Source: Streptomyces tailanensis
GTDB lineage: Bacteria; Actinomycetota; Actinomycetes; Streptomycetales; Streptomycetaceae
Direction: 5' to 3'
Assembly (NCBI RefSeq): GCF_008386495.1
Contig: NZ_VTHJ01000052.1
Location: 1-37,628, forward strand
Length of the DNA: 37,628 nucleotides
Shown here: positions 13,927 to 20,667 of the stretch, one piece after another
Position numbering within the stretch: position 1 is the stretch's first letter
How the letters are laid out: the number at the start of each line of letters is the position of its first letter
Program-made: the position numbers and the translations under genes
Notes under the pieces: generated by a model
What the model was told of the DNA's origin: nothing
Databases searched by the model: none
What the model saw: only the letters and a program-made list of their open reading frames with translations

Positions 13927-14733
13927 ATGACCAGGACACAGGTGGACGAGGCCGGGACACCGGTGGATGAGGCGGCCGGGTTCGCGGCCGTACGGGTGCG
14001 GGGCCTGCGGCGTTCGTACGGGGATGTCGTCGCCCTCGACGGGGTGGATCTCGACTTCGGGGCCGGGACCTTCACGGCGGTGATGGGGCCCTCGGGGTCG
14101 GGGAAGTCGACGCTGTTGCAGTGTGCGGCCGGGCTGGACCGGCCGTCGGGCGGGACGGTGTGCGTCGACGGGGTCGAGCTGGGCGGGATGAGTGAGCGGC
14201 GGCTGACGCTGCTGCGCCGGGAGCGGATCGGTTTCGTGTTCCAGGCCTTCAATCTGCTCCCCTCCCTGACCGCCGCGCAGAACGTCGCCCTGCCGCTGCG
14301 CCTCGCCGGCCGGCGGCCCTCGCGCGGGGCGGTGCGGCAGGCGCTGGCCCGGGTGGGACTGGCCGAGCGCGCCGGACACCGGCCGGCCCAGCTGTCCGGC
14401 GGGCAGCAGCAACGGGTCGCGCTGGCACGGGCGTTGATCACACGCCCCGCGGTGCTGTTCGGCGACGAGCCGACCGGGGCGCTGGACACCACGACCAGCC
14501 GTGAAGTGCTCGGCCTGCTGCGGGAGTTGGTGGACCGGGAGGGCCAGACGACGGTCATGGTCACGCACGATCCGGTGGCCGCGTCGTACGCGGACCGGGT
14601 GGTGTTCCTCGTCGACGGGCGCGTGCACGGTGAGCTGGCGCGGCCGTCGGCGGAGGCGGTGGCGGCGCGGATGGCGGGGCTGGAGCGGGGTGCCGGGGTA
14701 CTGGAGCAGGCTGCCGGGAGTGTGGCGTGCTGA
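13927..14733 (+). CDS. ABC transporter ATPase, MacB/LolD-type
   Basis: A 268-aa ATPase from ATG 13927. Walker A is GPSGSGKST, the Q-loop lies in GFVFQAFNLLPSLTA, the signature is LSGGQQQR, Walker B is VLFGDEPTGALD and the switch His is in VMVTHD. The FNLLP and LSGGQQQRVALARAL segments are typical of the MacB/LolD/FtsE family, which uses mechanotransmission rather than transport through the membrane. It overlaps by seven bases the FtsX-type permease that follows, so the two form one complex. An in-frame start at 13885 is rejected for lack of homology. Confidence 0.92.
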   Translation: MTRTQVDEAGTPVDEAAGFAAVRVRGLRRSYGDVVALDGVDLDFGAGTFTAVMGPSGSGKSTLLQCAAGLDRPSGGTVCVDGVELGGMSERRLTLLRRERIGFVFQAFNLLPSLTAAQNVALPLRLAGRRPSRGAVRQALARVGLAERAGHRPAQLSGGQQQRVALARALITRPAVLFGDEPTGALDTTTSREVLGLLRELVDREGQTTVMVTHDPVAASYADRVVFLVDGRVHGELARPSAEAVAARMAGLERGAGVLEQAAGSVAC

Positions 14734-16907
14734 CCTTGTCGTCGCTTCGGGCGCGGTGGGCCGCGCTGGTCGGGTCGTTCGTGGCCGTCGCGCTGGGGGT
14801 GGGGGTGATGACGGCCATGGGGCTGGGGCTCGCGGCGACGCTCGATCCGCCCGCGCGTGCGCCGGAGCGTTTCGCCGCCTCCCCCGTGGTGGTCGCGGGC
14901 CTGGACACGCTCACCGTGGAGGTGCGGCGGGGGCCGGGTACGGCTCGGGTGTCGCAGAAGCTCGCGCGTCCACATCCTGTGGACGACCGGCTGCTGGCCC
15001 GGCTGCGGGAACTGGGGCCGGTACGGATGGACACCGCTCCGGGCTCGGGCGGCGTGGACGCCGTCGGGGTGGACGCGCCGGTCGAGGACGTACGGGCCGT
15101 GGTCGGTGATCGGGCCCGGGTGCTGACGGGGGACGACCGGCGGCGGGTGGATCCGTCGTACGAGCGGGACGGGGAGGCGCTGGTCGCCGTCAACTCGTTG
15201 CTCGGTACGGCGGGTGGGGTCACGGCGTTCGTGTCGGTCTTCGTGACGGCGTCGACGTTCGCGTTCGTCGTGGCGCTGCGCAGACGGGAGTTCGGGCTGC
15301 TGCGGATGGCGGGGGCGACACCGGGCCAGGTACGGCGGCTGCTACTGGGCGAGGCCGTGGCGGTGGGGGTGCTGGCGTCGGTGGCGGGGTGTGCGCTGGG
15401 GGCGTGGGGGGCGCCTTCGCTGGTGCGGGAGTTGGTGGACGGTGGGGTGGCGCCGACGTGGTTCGAGGTGCCGAAGTCTGTGGTGTGGCCGTATCACCTG
15501 GCCTTCTGGACAGGGGTGTCGGTGGCGCTCGCGGGCGCGTGGGTGGCCGCGCGGCGCGCCGGGCGGATCGGGCCCGTGGAGGCGTTGCGGGAGGCGTCCG
15601 TGGACACGGGGGTGCTGCCGCGGTCGCGCCGGGTGATCGGCTTTGCGCTGCTGGCGGGCGGACTCGTGCTGCTGGCCTGGAAGTTGGGGACCGATCCTGC
15701 CGAGTTGCTCAAGCGGAAGACGTACACCACCCAGCCGATGCTGCTGATCACGGCCGTGGCCGCGCTGGCACCGCTGCTGGTGCGGCCGGTCGTACGGCTG
15801 GTGGGGGCGTGTCTGCCCGGGGCCGTCGGGCTGCTCATCCGCGAGAACGCCGCCACGTCCGTACGGCGCACCGCCGCCGTCGCCGCGCCCGTGCTGGTGA
15901 CGGTCGCGCTGGCCGGTTCGCTGCTCGGGGCCGCCGGGACGGTGGGCGAGGCGAAGGGGGCGGAGGTCGCGGCGCGGACCGGGGCGGACTTCGTCGTCAC
16001 GGGTGGGTCGGAGGCGGCGGGTTCTGCGGCTGGCGGGCTGCGGGTCGCCGAGGTGGACGGGGCGGTTGTGGCCGGGTCGGCTTCCACCGCCGTGTATGTG
16101 GTGGAGGAGGGGACCGCGCTCGTACGGTCCGACGCGTGGGCGGTGACGGATGTGGCGGCCTTCGCGTCGGTGTCGCGGCTGCCGGTGGTCGCCGGTGACC
16201 TGCGCGATCTCGACGACTCGTCGATCGTCGTGAACGAGGAGTGGGAGCGGCGCGAGGTGGGTCAGTGGGTGCGGGTGCGGCTGGGGGACGGGCGTCCGGT
16301 ACGGCTGCGGATCGTGGCGGTGCTCGCGCGGGGCGCGGGGGACAACGGAGCGTATGTGACCGCCGCGAACGCGGGTGGGGCGGTGGTGGACCGGGTCGAC
16401 GTACGGGTGGAGCGCGGGGCCGACCGGGAGGCGGTGGCGGCGGCTCTGCGGGAGAGCGGGGGCGGGCCTGTCAGGGTTCAGTCGGCCGGGGAGTGGCTGG
16501 CGGCGAACCGGCCGGCGACCGGGGCGCAGACTCGGCTCGGGTTGTTCGTGGTGCTCGGTATCGCCCTTGTGTACGCGGGGATTTCGCTGGCCGGGACGCT
16601 GCTCATGGCCACGTCGGCGCGGGGTGCCGAGCTGCGGTCACTGCGGCTGGCGGGGGCCACGCGGCGACAGGTGCTGGGGGTTGTGGTGGGTGAGGCCCTG
16701 GTCGGGGTGGTGGTGGGAGTGGTGTTGGGCGCGGCCGTGACCGTGGTGAATTTGGCGGGGGTGATGGGCGCGTTGGGGGTGTTGTCGGCACCGGTGGGGG
16801 TGGCTGTGCCGTGGGGTGTGGTCGGGGGGTGTGTTGGGGCCTGTGGGGTTGTGGCTGTGGTGGTTAGCGGGGTGGCGGCGCCATCCAGCTCGGGGGGAGC
16901 GGTGTGA
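14727..16907 (+). CDS. FtsX/MacB-type ABC permease
   Basis: A 726-aa membrane protein starting at GTG 14727, inside the end of the ATPase gene. It begins with a transmembrane segment (ALVGSFVAVALGVGVMTAMG). An FtsX domain follows near residues 155-280 (SVFVTASTFAFVVALRRREF, GLLRMAGATPGQVRRLLLGE). A middle hydrophobic block (about 300-370) precedes a large extracytoplasmic region (about 390-595). A second FtsX domain near 600-720 has ELRSLRLAGATRRQVLGVVV. This duplicated architecture is common in Actinobacteria for export or envelope-stress functions; the substrate is unknown. Confidence 0.88.
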   Translation: MLTLSSLRARWAALVGSFVAVALGVGVMTAMGLGLAATLDPPARAPERFAASPVVVAGLDTLTVEVRRGPGTARVSQKLARPHPVDDRLLARLRELGPVRMDTAPGSGGVDAVGVDAPVEDVRAVVGDRARVLTGDDRRRVDPSYERDGEALVAVNSLLGTAGGVTAFVSVFVTASTFAFVVALRRREFGLLRMAGATPGQVRRLLLGEAVAVGVLASVAGCALGAWGAPSLVRELVDGGVAPTWFEVPKSVVWPYHLAFWTGVSVALAGAWVAARRAGRIGPVEALREASVDTGVLPRSRRVIGFALLAGGLVLLAWKLGTDPAELLKRKTYTTQPMLLITAVAALAPLLVRPVVRLVGACLPGAVGLLIRENAATSVRRTAAVAAPVLVTVALAGSLLGAAGTVGEAKGAEVAARTGADFVVTGGSEAAGSAAGGLRVAEVDGAVVAGSASTAVYVVEEGTALVRSDAWAVTDVAAFASVSRLPVVAGDLRDLDDSSIVVNEEWERREVGQWVRVRLGDGRPVRLRIVAVLARGAGDNGAYVTAANAGGAVVDRVDVRVERGADREAVAAALRESGGGPVRVQSAGEWLAANRPATGAQTRLGLFVVLGIALVYAGISLAGTLLMATSARGAELRSLRLAGATRRQVLGVVVGEALVGVVVGVVLGAAVTVVNLAGVMGALGVLSAPVGVAVPWGVVGGCVGACGVVAVVVSGVAAPSSSGGAV

Positions 16908-16910
16908 GGG

Positions 16911-16942
16911 CGAGTGGTGGTGGGGGTTGTTCGCGCAGTTCC
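16911..16942. repeat. Dispersed repeat, short copy
   Basis: A GTGG-rich stretch followed by TTCGCGCAGTTCCC resembles the GGTCGCGCAGTTCCCCGCG core of the common Streptomyces repeat, also seen at 24474-24515 and, diverged, at 9493-9580. Confidence 0.5.
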
Positions 16943-16960
16943 CAGACCCGGCCACGGGGT

Positions 16961-16977
16961 GTCAACCTGGGGTTGAC
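16961..16977. promoter_or_regulatory. Palindromic operator 1 of the ClpN/HTH gene
   Basis: GTCAACCTGGGGTTGAC is a perfect 7-3-7 inverted repeat overlapping the predicted -35 box. A second copy with identical arms starts 28 bases later. Confidence 0.8.
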
Positions 16978-17001
16978 GATGGGCGACCGTCAACCTACGG
17001 T
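16973..17001 (+). promoter_or_regulatory. Predicted promoter for a leaderless transcript
   Basis: -35 TTGACG (16973-16978), a spacer of exactly 17, and -10 TACGGT (16996-17001). The expected start point falls on or next to the A of the ATG at 17008, so the mRNA is probably leaderless. No Shine-Dalgarno is present before this start, which fits. Confidence 0.65.
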
Positions 17002-17005
17002 TGAC
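16989..17005. promoter_or_regulatory. Palindromic operator 2 of the ClpN/HTH gene
   Basis: GTCAACCTACGGTTGAC is a perfect 7-3-7 inverted repeat overlapping the predicted -10 box and ending two bases before the start codon. The spacing to copy 1 (28 bp) is a little under three helical turns. Confidence 0.8.
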
Positions 17006-17007
17006 AC

Positions 17008-17742
17008 ATGACGACGAACCCACGAGTTTCGGCTTCCGTGCGTCTCGACGACCTCATCGAAGCCATCAAGAAGGTCCATCCGGAACCGCTCGACCAGCTT
17101 CAGGACGCGGTGATCGCCGCGGACCACCTCGGTGACGTGGCCGACCATCTGATCGGCCACTTCGTGGACCAGGCCCGGCGGTCGGGCGCGTCCTGGACGG
17201 ATATCGGCAAGAGCATGGGGGTGACCCGGCAGGCGGCGCAGAAGCGGTTCGTGCCGAAGGCCGAGGTGGACCTCGACCCCAACGAGGGGTTCGCCCGCTA
17301 CACCCCGCGGGCCCGCAACGTGGTCGTGGTCGCGCACAACGAGGCCAAGGCCGCGGGGAACGCCGAGGGGGTGCCGGTGCATCTGGTCCTCGGGCTGCTC
17401 GCCGAGCCCGAGGGGCTGGCGGCGAAGGCGATCGTGGCGCAGGGGGTTTCGCTGGACGCGGTGCGGGAGGCGGCGTTGGCCGTTGTGCCGCCGACCGTCG
17501 CCGAGGTTCCCGAACTCCTTCCGTACGGGTCCGATGCGAAGAAGGTCCTCGAACTCACCTTCCGTGAGGCGCTTCGGCTGGGGCACAACTATGTCGGTAC
17601 CGAGCACATCCTGCTCGCCCTTCTCGAGTTCGAGAACGGGGAGGGGGTGCTCAGCGAGGTGGGGGTGACGAAGGAGGCGACCGAGGCGAACGTGGCGGAG
17701 GCGTTGCAGACGTTGCGGATGTTCGGGGAGGAGCAGCCGTAA
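17008..17742 (+). CDS. Clp N-terminal repeat protein with HTH, probable autoregulator
   Basis: A 244-aa protein. Residues about 60-82 look like a helix-turn-helix (ASWTDIGKSMGVTRQAAQKR). Residues about 94-240 contain two Clp N repeats like those of ClpA/ClpC: ARYTPRARNVVVVAHNEAKA, VHLVLGLLAEPEGLAAKAIV, then FREALRLGHNYVGTEHILLA. No AAA+ ATPase domain follows, so it is not a Clp unfoldase. It may sense or bind clients, or control a clp-type response. Twin palindromes cover its own promoter, so autoregulation by its HTH is the simplest inference. Confidence 0.85.
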   Translation: MTTNPRVSASVRLDDLIEAIKKVHPEPLDQLQDAVIAADHLGDVADHLIGHFVDQARRSGASWTDIGKSMGVTRQAAQKRFVPKAEVDLDPNEGFARYTPRARNVVVVAHNEAKAAGNAEGVPVHLVLGLLAEPEGLAAKAIVAQGVSLDAVREAALAVVPPTVAEVPELLPYGSDAKKVLELTFREALRLGHNYVGTEHILLALLEFENGEGVLSEVGVTKEATEANVAEALQTLRMFGEEQP

Positions 17743-17769
17743 TAGGGGTTCGCCCCCGCCGCCCCTACC

Positions 17770-17914
17770 CGTCCCATGGCGCTGTTGGCGGATCCCGTAG
17801 GCACTGGGCAATTGGCGATTCCGTCTCAGCGACACGCCTCCTTTTCCGCCTATCGCTGAGACAGAGCCGCCAATTGCTGCCTGCTGACTGACTTCGCCAA
17901 CAGCGTCGTCCCAT
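17770..17914. mobile_element. Foldback MITE-like element with 8-bp target duplication
   Basis: The element 17778-17906 (129 bp) is flanked by the 8-bp direct repeat CGTCCCAT (17770-17777 and 17907-17914). Its two arms of 53 bases pair in register. Perfect blocks are CGCTGTTGGCG with CGCCAACAGCG (17780-17790, 17895-17905), CAATTGGCG with CGCCAATTG (17809-17817, 17868-17876) and GTCTCAGCGA with TCGCTGAGAC (17823-17832, 17853-17862). Mismatched segments between blocks have equal lengths on both sides (18/18 and 5/5), and the loop is 20 bases. It carries no gene. An 8-bp duplication fits several IS families (for example ISL3, IS256 or IS6); the source element is not known. Confidence 0.7.
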
Positions 17915-17919
17915 CCCCA

Positions 17920-17939
17920 GGGGCTGCCCCCAGACCCCC
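17920..17939. repeat. Common Streptomyces GC-rich dispersed repeat
   Basis: GGGGCTGCCCCCAGACCCCC and the following CGCTGTCGCCCTTCGGGCTC resemble a very frequent intergenic repeat of Streptomyces genomes. Recognition is from memory. Confidence 0.5.
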
Positions 17940-18082
17940 GCTGTCGCCCTTCGGGCTCGTCGAGAACCCGGCAGAGTTACACGCGGCAGGGGCGGGAGGC
18001 TGGCATACAGCGGGATCCTCACGTGAGTGCGGCCCTGCCCCATACCCTGACAGTGTCGAGCTGTGCAGAGAGGGGCAAGGCC

Positions 18083-19336
18083 GTGTCGTCTGAAGATGCT
18101 TCCCCGGACCCGTATGCCGATCCGCTGGTCTTCGGCCAACGGCTGCAGATCCTGCGTACCCGCAGGGGTATGACTCGCGATCAGTTGGGCGGATTGCTCG
18201 GCAGGTCCGGGTCCTGGGTCAAGGGCGTCGAGACCGGACGTCTGAAGACGCCCAAGCTGAAGACGATCCTGCACATCGCCGAGTTGCTGCGCGTCCGCGA
18301 CCTGTCGGAACTCACCGGCGACCAGTCCGTACACGTCGAGTTGTTCACCGGTCCCGGTCACGCCCGCCTCGCCGCGGTCAAGGCCGCGGTCGATGTCTTC
18401 CCGCTCACGACGCCGCGAGAGGCGCCCCCGGCCGCCCACCTTCAGGCGCGGCTCGCCCGTGCCTGGAAGGCCCGGCACGAGGCGCCCAACCACCGCGAGG
18501 TGATCGGCGCGTTGCTGCCGGATCTGATCCGGGACGCCCAACTCGCGGTGCGGCAGGCCGAGACCGCCCCGGATCACAGGGCGGCTCAGGCAGTGCTCGC
18601 CGAGGTCTACTCGCTGTGTCAGTTCTTCGTGGCCTACCAGCCGGATCCTGCCCTGTTGTGGCGTGTCAACGAGCGCACCCTCATCGCCGCACAGGAGTCC
18701 GAGGACCCGCACGCCATCGGGGTGGCCGCGTGGCTGGCGGCGCAGGCGCACCGCGACGCGGGGCGGGCGCACTTCGACGCTGCCGACGCGGTCAATCCGG
18801 AGACTCTGGCGTACCTCGAACCGCTCCTGCCCGATGCCTCGGACGATGTCCTCGCCATCACGGGCGCCCTCACCTTCGAGGCCGGATACACCGCGGCTCG
18901 ACGGGCCGAGACCGGTACGGCATGGCGATACTGGGACCAGGCGCGCGCCATGGCAATGCGGCTCCCGGAGGACTACTACCACCCCGTGACGTCGTTCTCC
19001 CGCGCCGTCATGGGCGCGCACGCGGTCACCGTCGCTGTGGAACTGCGCCAGGGGGGCGAGTCCGTACGGCAGGCCACCGCTGCGGACGCGGTCACGATCA
19101 AGTCGAGGCCGCGACGAGCCCGGCACCGCATCGAGGAAGCCCGCGGCTACCAGCTCGACGGGCAACCTGACGTCGCACTCGCCACGCTGGAGAAGGCGCA
19201 CGAGGCAGCACCGGAGACGATCAAGTACAACGGACACGCGAAGCGCATCGTCCTTGAAGAAGCCGAGTCCAAAGATCAGGTCCGCCGCCGCCGCGCATCC
19301 CAACTCGCCGTGAAGATTGGCCTATTGGCCGCGTAA
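18083..19336 (+). CDS. XRE-family regulator with TPR-like C-terminal region
   Basis: A 417-aa protein from GTG 18083, preceded by GAGAGGGG. An N-terminal HTH spans about residues 15-72 (FGQRLQILRTRRGMTRDQLG, then SGSWVKGVETGRLKTPKLKT). The remaining 340 residues are helical and resemble degenerate TPR repeats (ARLARAWKARHEAPNHREV, ARRAETGTAWRYWDQARAMA, ARGYQLDGQPDVALATLEKA). This is the common large XRE type in Streptomyces, whose TPR part may bind a peptide or protein. A perfect terminator follows its stop by one base, then a run of small genes. A palindrome CTCACGTGAG at 18018-18027 could be its operator. Confidence 0.85.
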   Translation: MSSEDASPDPYADPLVFGQRLQILRTRRGMTRDQLGGLLGRSGSWVKGVETGRLKTPKLKTILHIAELLRVRDLSELTGDQSVHVELFTGPGHARLAAVKAAVDVFPLTTPREAPPAAHLQARLARAWKARHEAPNHREVIGALLPDLIRDAQLAVRQAETAPDHRAAQAVLAEVYSLCQFFVAYQPDPALLWRVNERTLIAAQESEDPHAIGVAAWLAAQAHRDAGRAHFDAADAVNPETLAYLEPLLPDASDDVLAITGALTFEAGYTAARRAETGTAWRYWDQARAMAMRLPEDYYHPVTSFSRAVMGAHAVTVAVELRQGGESVRQATAADAVTIKSRPRRARHRIEEARGYQLDGQPDVALATLEKAHEAAPETIKYNGHAKRIVLEEAESKDQVRRRRASQLAVKIGLLAA

Positions 19337-19337
19337 C

Positions 19338-19364
19338 GGCAGGGGCACAATCTGTGCCCCTGCC
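19338..19364 (+). terminator. Terminator after the XRE gene
   Basis: GGCAGGGGCACA-ATC-TGTGCCCCTGCC is a 12-bp perfect stem with a three-base loop, beginning one base after the TAA stop. Confidence 0.85.
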
Positions 19365-19460
19365 TCCTTCTCGCCGCTCCTACGGTTGAAGACCACGAAG
19401 ACACCGGCGACCGCTCACGACGGTCCCGGGGCGTGGTCGACGCTGCGAAGGAGCACCAAC

Positions 19461-19748
19461 ATGCGATTCGTATCACAGCCCCTCGAACGGGTGAGAGCCC
19501 TGCTGTTCGGGCCCCGGAAACCCGGCACGCGCCCCCTCCCCGACCATCCCGTGCAGGTACCCGCGTACGCGGTGCGGCCATCGCCGGAGCCGTGGCGGGC
19601 TGTGCTTGCGTTCGCGTGCCTGTGTCGCGTCGGACGTGACCCCGTCCCGCTGGACGCCGAGCACCCCTTCGTACGCGCCTACGTCCTCCCGCCTGAAGAG
19701 CGCCAACGTGCCTTGTCTGTAGGTCAGTTCACTGAGGTGAGCCGATGA
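19461..19748 (+). CDS. Small protein of unknown function
   Basis: A 95-aa protein with a very strong start: GAAGGAG nine bases before ATG 19461. The sequence (PLERVRALLFGPRKPGTRPL, then VLAFACLCRVGRDPVPLDAE and YVLPPEERQRALSV) is not recognised beyond a resemblance to small Streptomyces proteins found beside XRE regulators. It overlaps the next gene by four bases, so all four small genes are probably co-translated. Confidence 0.75.
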   Translation: MRFVSQPLERVRALLFGPRKPGTRPLPDHPVQVPAYAVRPSPEPWRAVLAFACLCRVGRDPVPLDAEHPFVRAYVLPPEERQRALSVGQFTEVSR

Positions 19749-19936
19749 GCGGCGGAAGGGTCGAGTCGCGCGTGCGGAACGCCGAACTGCCCATGCCGCG
19801 CGCTTACCGCCTGTGGTTCGAGCACACGACGAAGTGCCCGGACTGCAAGGGCAAGCCCAAGGCGCAGGACGGATGCGAGGCCGGGCGGGAGCTGTGGGGC
19901 GCGTACCGCCTCGCGCGGACCGGGAGGACGTCATGA
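19745..19936 (+). CDS. Small protein with a zinc-ribbon-like Cys motif
   Basis: A 63-aa protein coupled to its neighbours by ATGA overlaps on both sides. It contains HTTKCPDCKGKPKAQDGCEA, a C-x-x-C plus a third Cys that could bind a metal together with the nearby His. Function unknown. Confidence 0.72.
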   Translation: MSGGRVESRVRNAELPMPRAYRLWFEHTTKCPDCKGKPKAQDGCEAGRELWGAYRLARTGRTS

Positions 19937-20217
19937 ACTGGGGTGTCGAACGCACTCCGGGCAGCCGCGTGCACCGTACCGGCGATGGCGAAGTCGCCGT
20001 TCCGCTGCGGCTGTCCCGGAACGGGGAGCACGCGACGGACGCTGAGCTTGTGCTCTCCCTGGTCGAGGCGGAGCATCTCCACGCGTCCCTGTGCCGTGCC
20101 CTCGACGGCCACCCGGTGCCCAGGGACGCACCGGACTGCCGGGAAGCCGTCGAGGCCGCCGAGGTGCTGAGTGTCAAGGTGGCCGAAGCGAACCGGCGTA
20201 GCAGGGGGGCACTGTGA
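19933..20217 (+). CDS. Small protein of unknown function
   Basis: A 94-aa protein starting at ATG 19933 within the end of the previous gene, with GGGAGGACG upstream. It reads NWGVERTPGSRVHRTGDGEV and then VLSLVEAEHLHASLCRALDG, a beta-strand start and helical end. It is acidic and has no signal peptide. The longer frame starting at 19813 overlaps the previous gene fully and is rejected. Function unknown. Confidence 0.72.
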   Translation: MNWGVERTPGSRVHRTGDGEVAVPLRLSRNGEHATDAELVLSLVEAEHLHASLCRALDGHPVPRDAPDCREAVEAAEVLSVKVAEANRRSRGAL

Positions 20218-20486
20218 CGCGTTCGATCATCAAGGCCGCCGCATGGACCCTGGGGCCGGACACCGGCGACGACACCCCGGAAGGCGTCTGTTCCGTGGTC
20301 TGCCTGTCCTGCGGGGCGGAGTCGGCGCCCACGGAGAACGAGCGACTGCCTGTCGAAGTCCGGGCGCTCAAGCACACCGGTCTGAACCCCGACCATCGAC
20401 GGTTCAAGGCCCAGGCAGAGACGTTCTGGTGTGTGACTCCGGCGGAGGGCAACCCCTACCGCGAGACAGACGCCCAGGGCGCCTGA
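20214..20486 (+). CDS. Small Cys-containing protein, DUF7848-like
   Basis: A 90-aa protein from GTG 20214, overlapping the previous stop by four bases. It has a C-x-x-C in SVVCLSCGAESAPTENERLP, followed by RALKHTGLNPDHRRFKAQAE and FWCVTP. The layout (beta start, Cys pair, NPDH helix, aromatic end) resembles the small Streptomyces DUF7848 proteins, recalled from memory. It is the last gene before a strong terminator. Confidence 0.72.
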   Translation: MTRSIIKAAAWTLGPDTGDDTPEGVCSVVCLSCGAESAPTENERLPVEVRALKHTGLNPDHRRFKAQAETFWCVTPAEGNPYRETDAQGA

Positions 20487-20560
20487 GCACCCGCACGACA
20501 GCACCAAACCCGATGGCTGCCGCGTCCGGGTGCAGGACAGCGACAGGCGCGTAAGCGCCC

Positions 20561-20604
20561 GGGCGCGGACCCGCTCCTCCCCTGCCCGGAGCGGGTCCGC
20601 GCCC
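20561..20604 (+). terminator. Strong terminator after the small-gene cluster
   Basis: GGGCGCGGACCCGCTC (20561-20576) pairs perfectly over 16 bp with GAGCGGGTCCGCGCCC (20589-20604) across a 12-base loop. It insulates the small-gene operon from the polymerase gene. Confidence 0.88.
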
Positions 20605-20667
20605 CCAGCTGGGGCGGCGATGGCGAGGACAAGGGCATTGTCAGACCCTCCTGGCACACTCCCCCTC

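Larger units (their letters stand above)
17743..18082. other. Intergenic region with MITE-like element, dispersed repeat and promoter
   Basis: No gene is seen in these 340 bases. The region holds the foldback element at 17778-17906, a common Streptomyces repeat (GGGGCTGCCCCCAGACCCCC, 17920-17939) and a perfect 10-bp palindrome CTCACGTGAG (18018-18027). The promoter of the XRE gene probably includes TACCCT near 18040. Confidence 0.6.
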
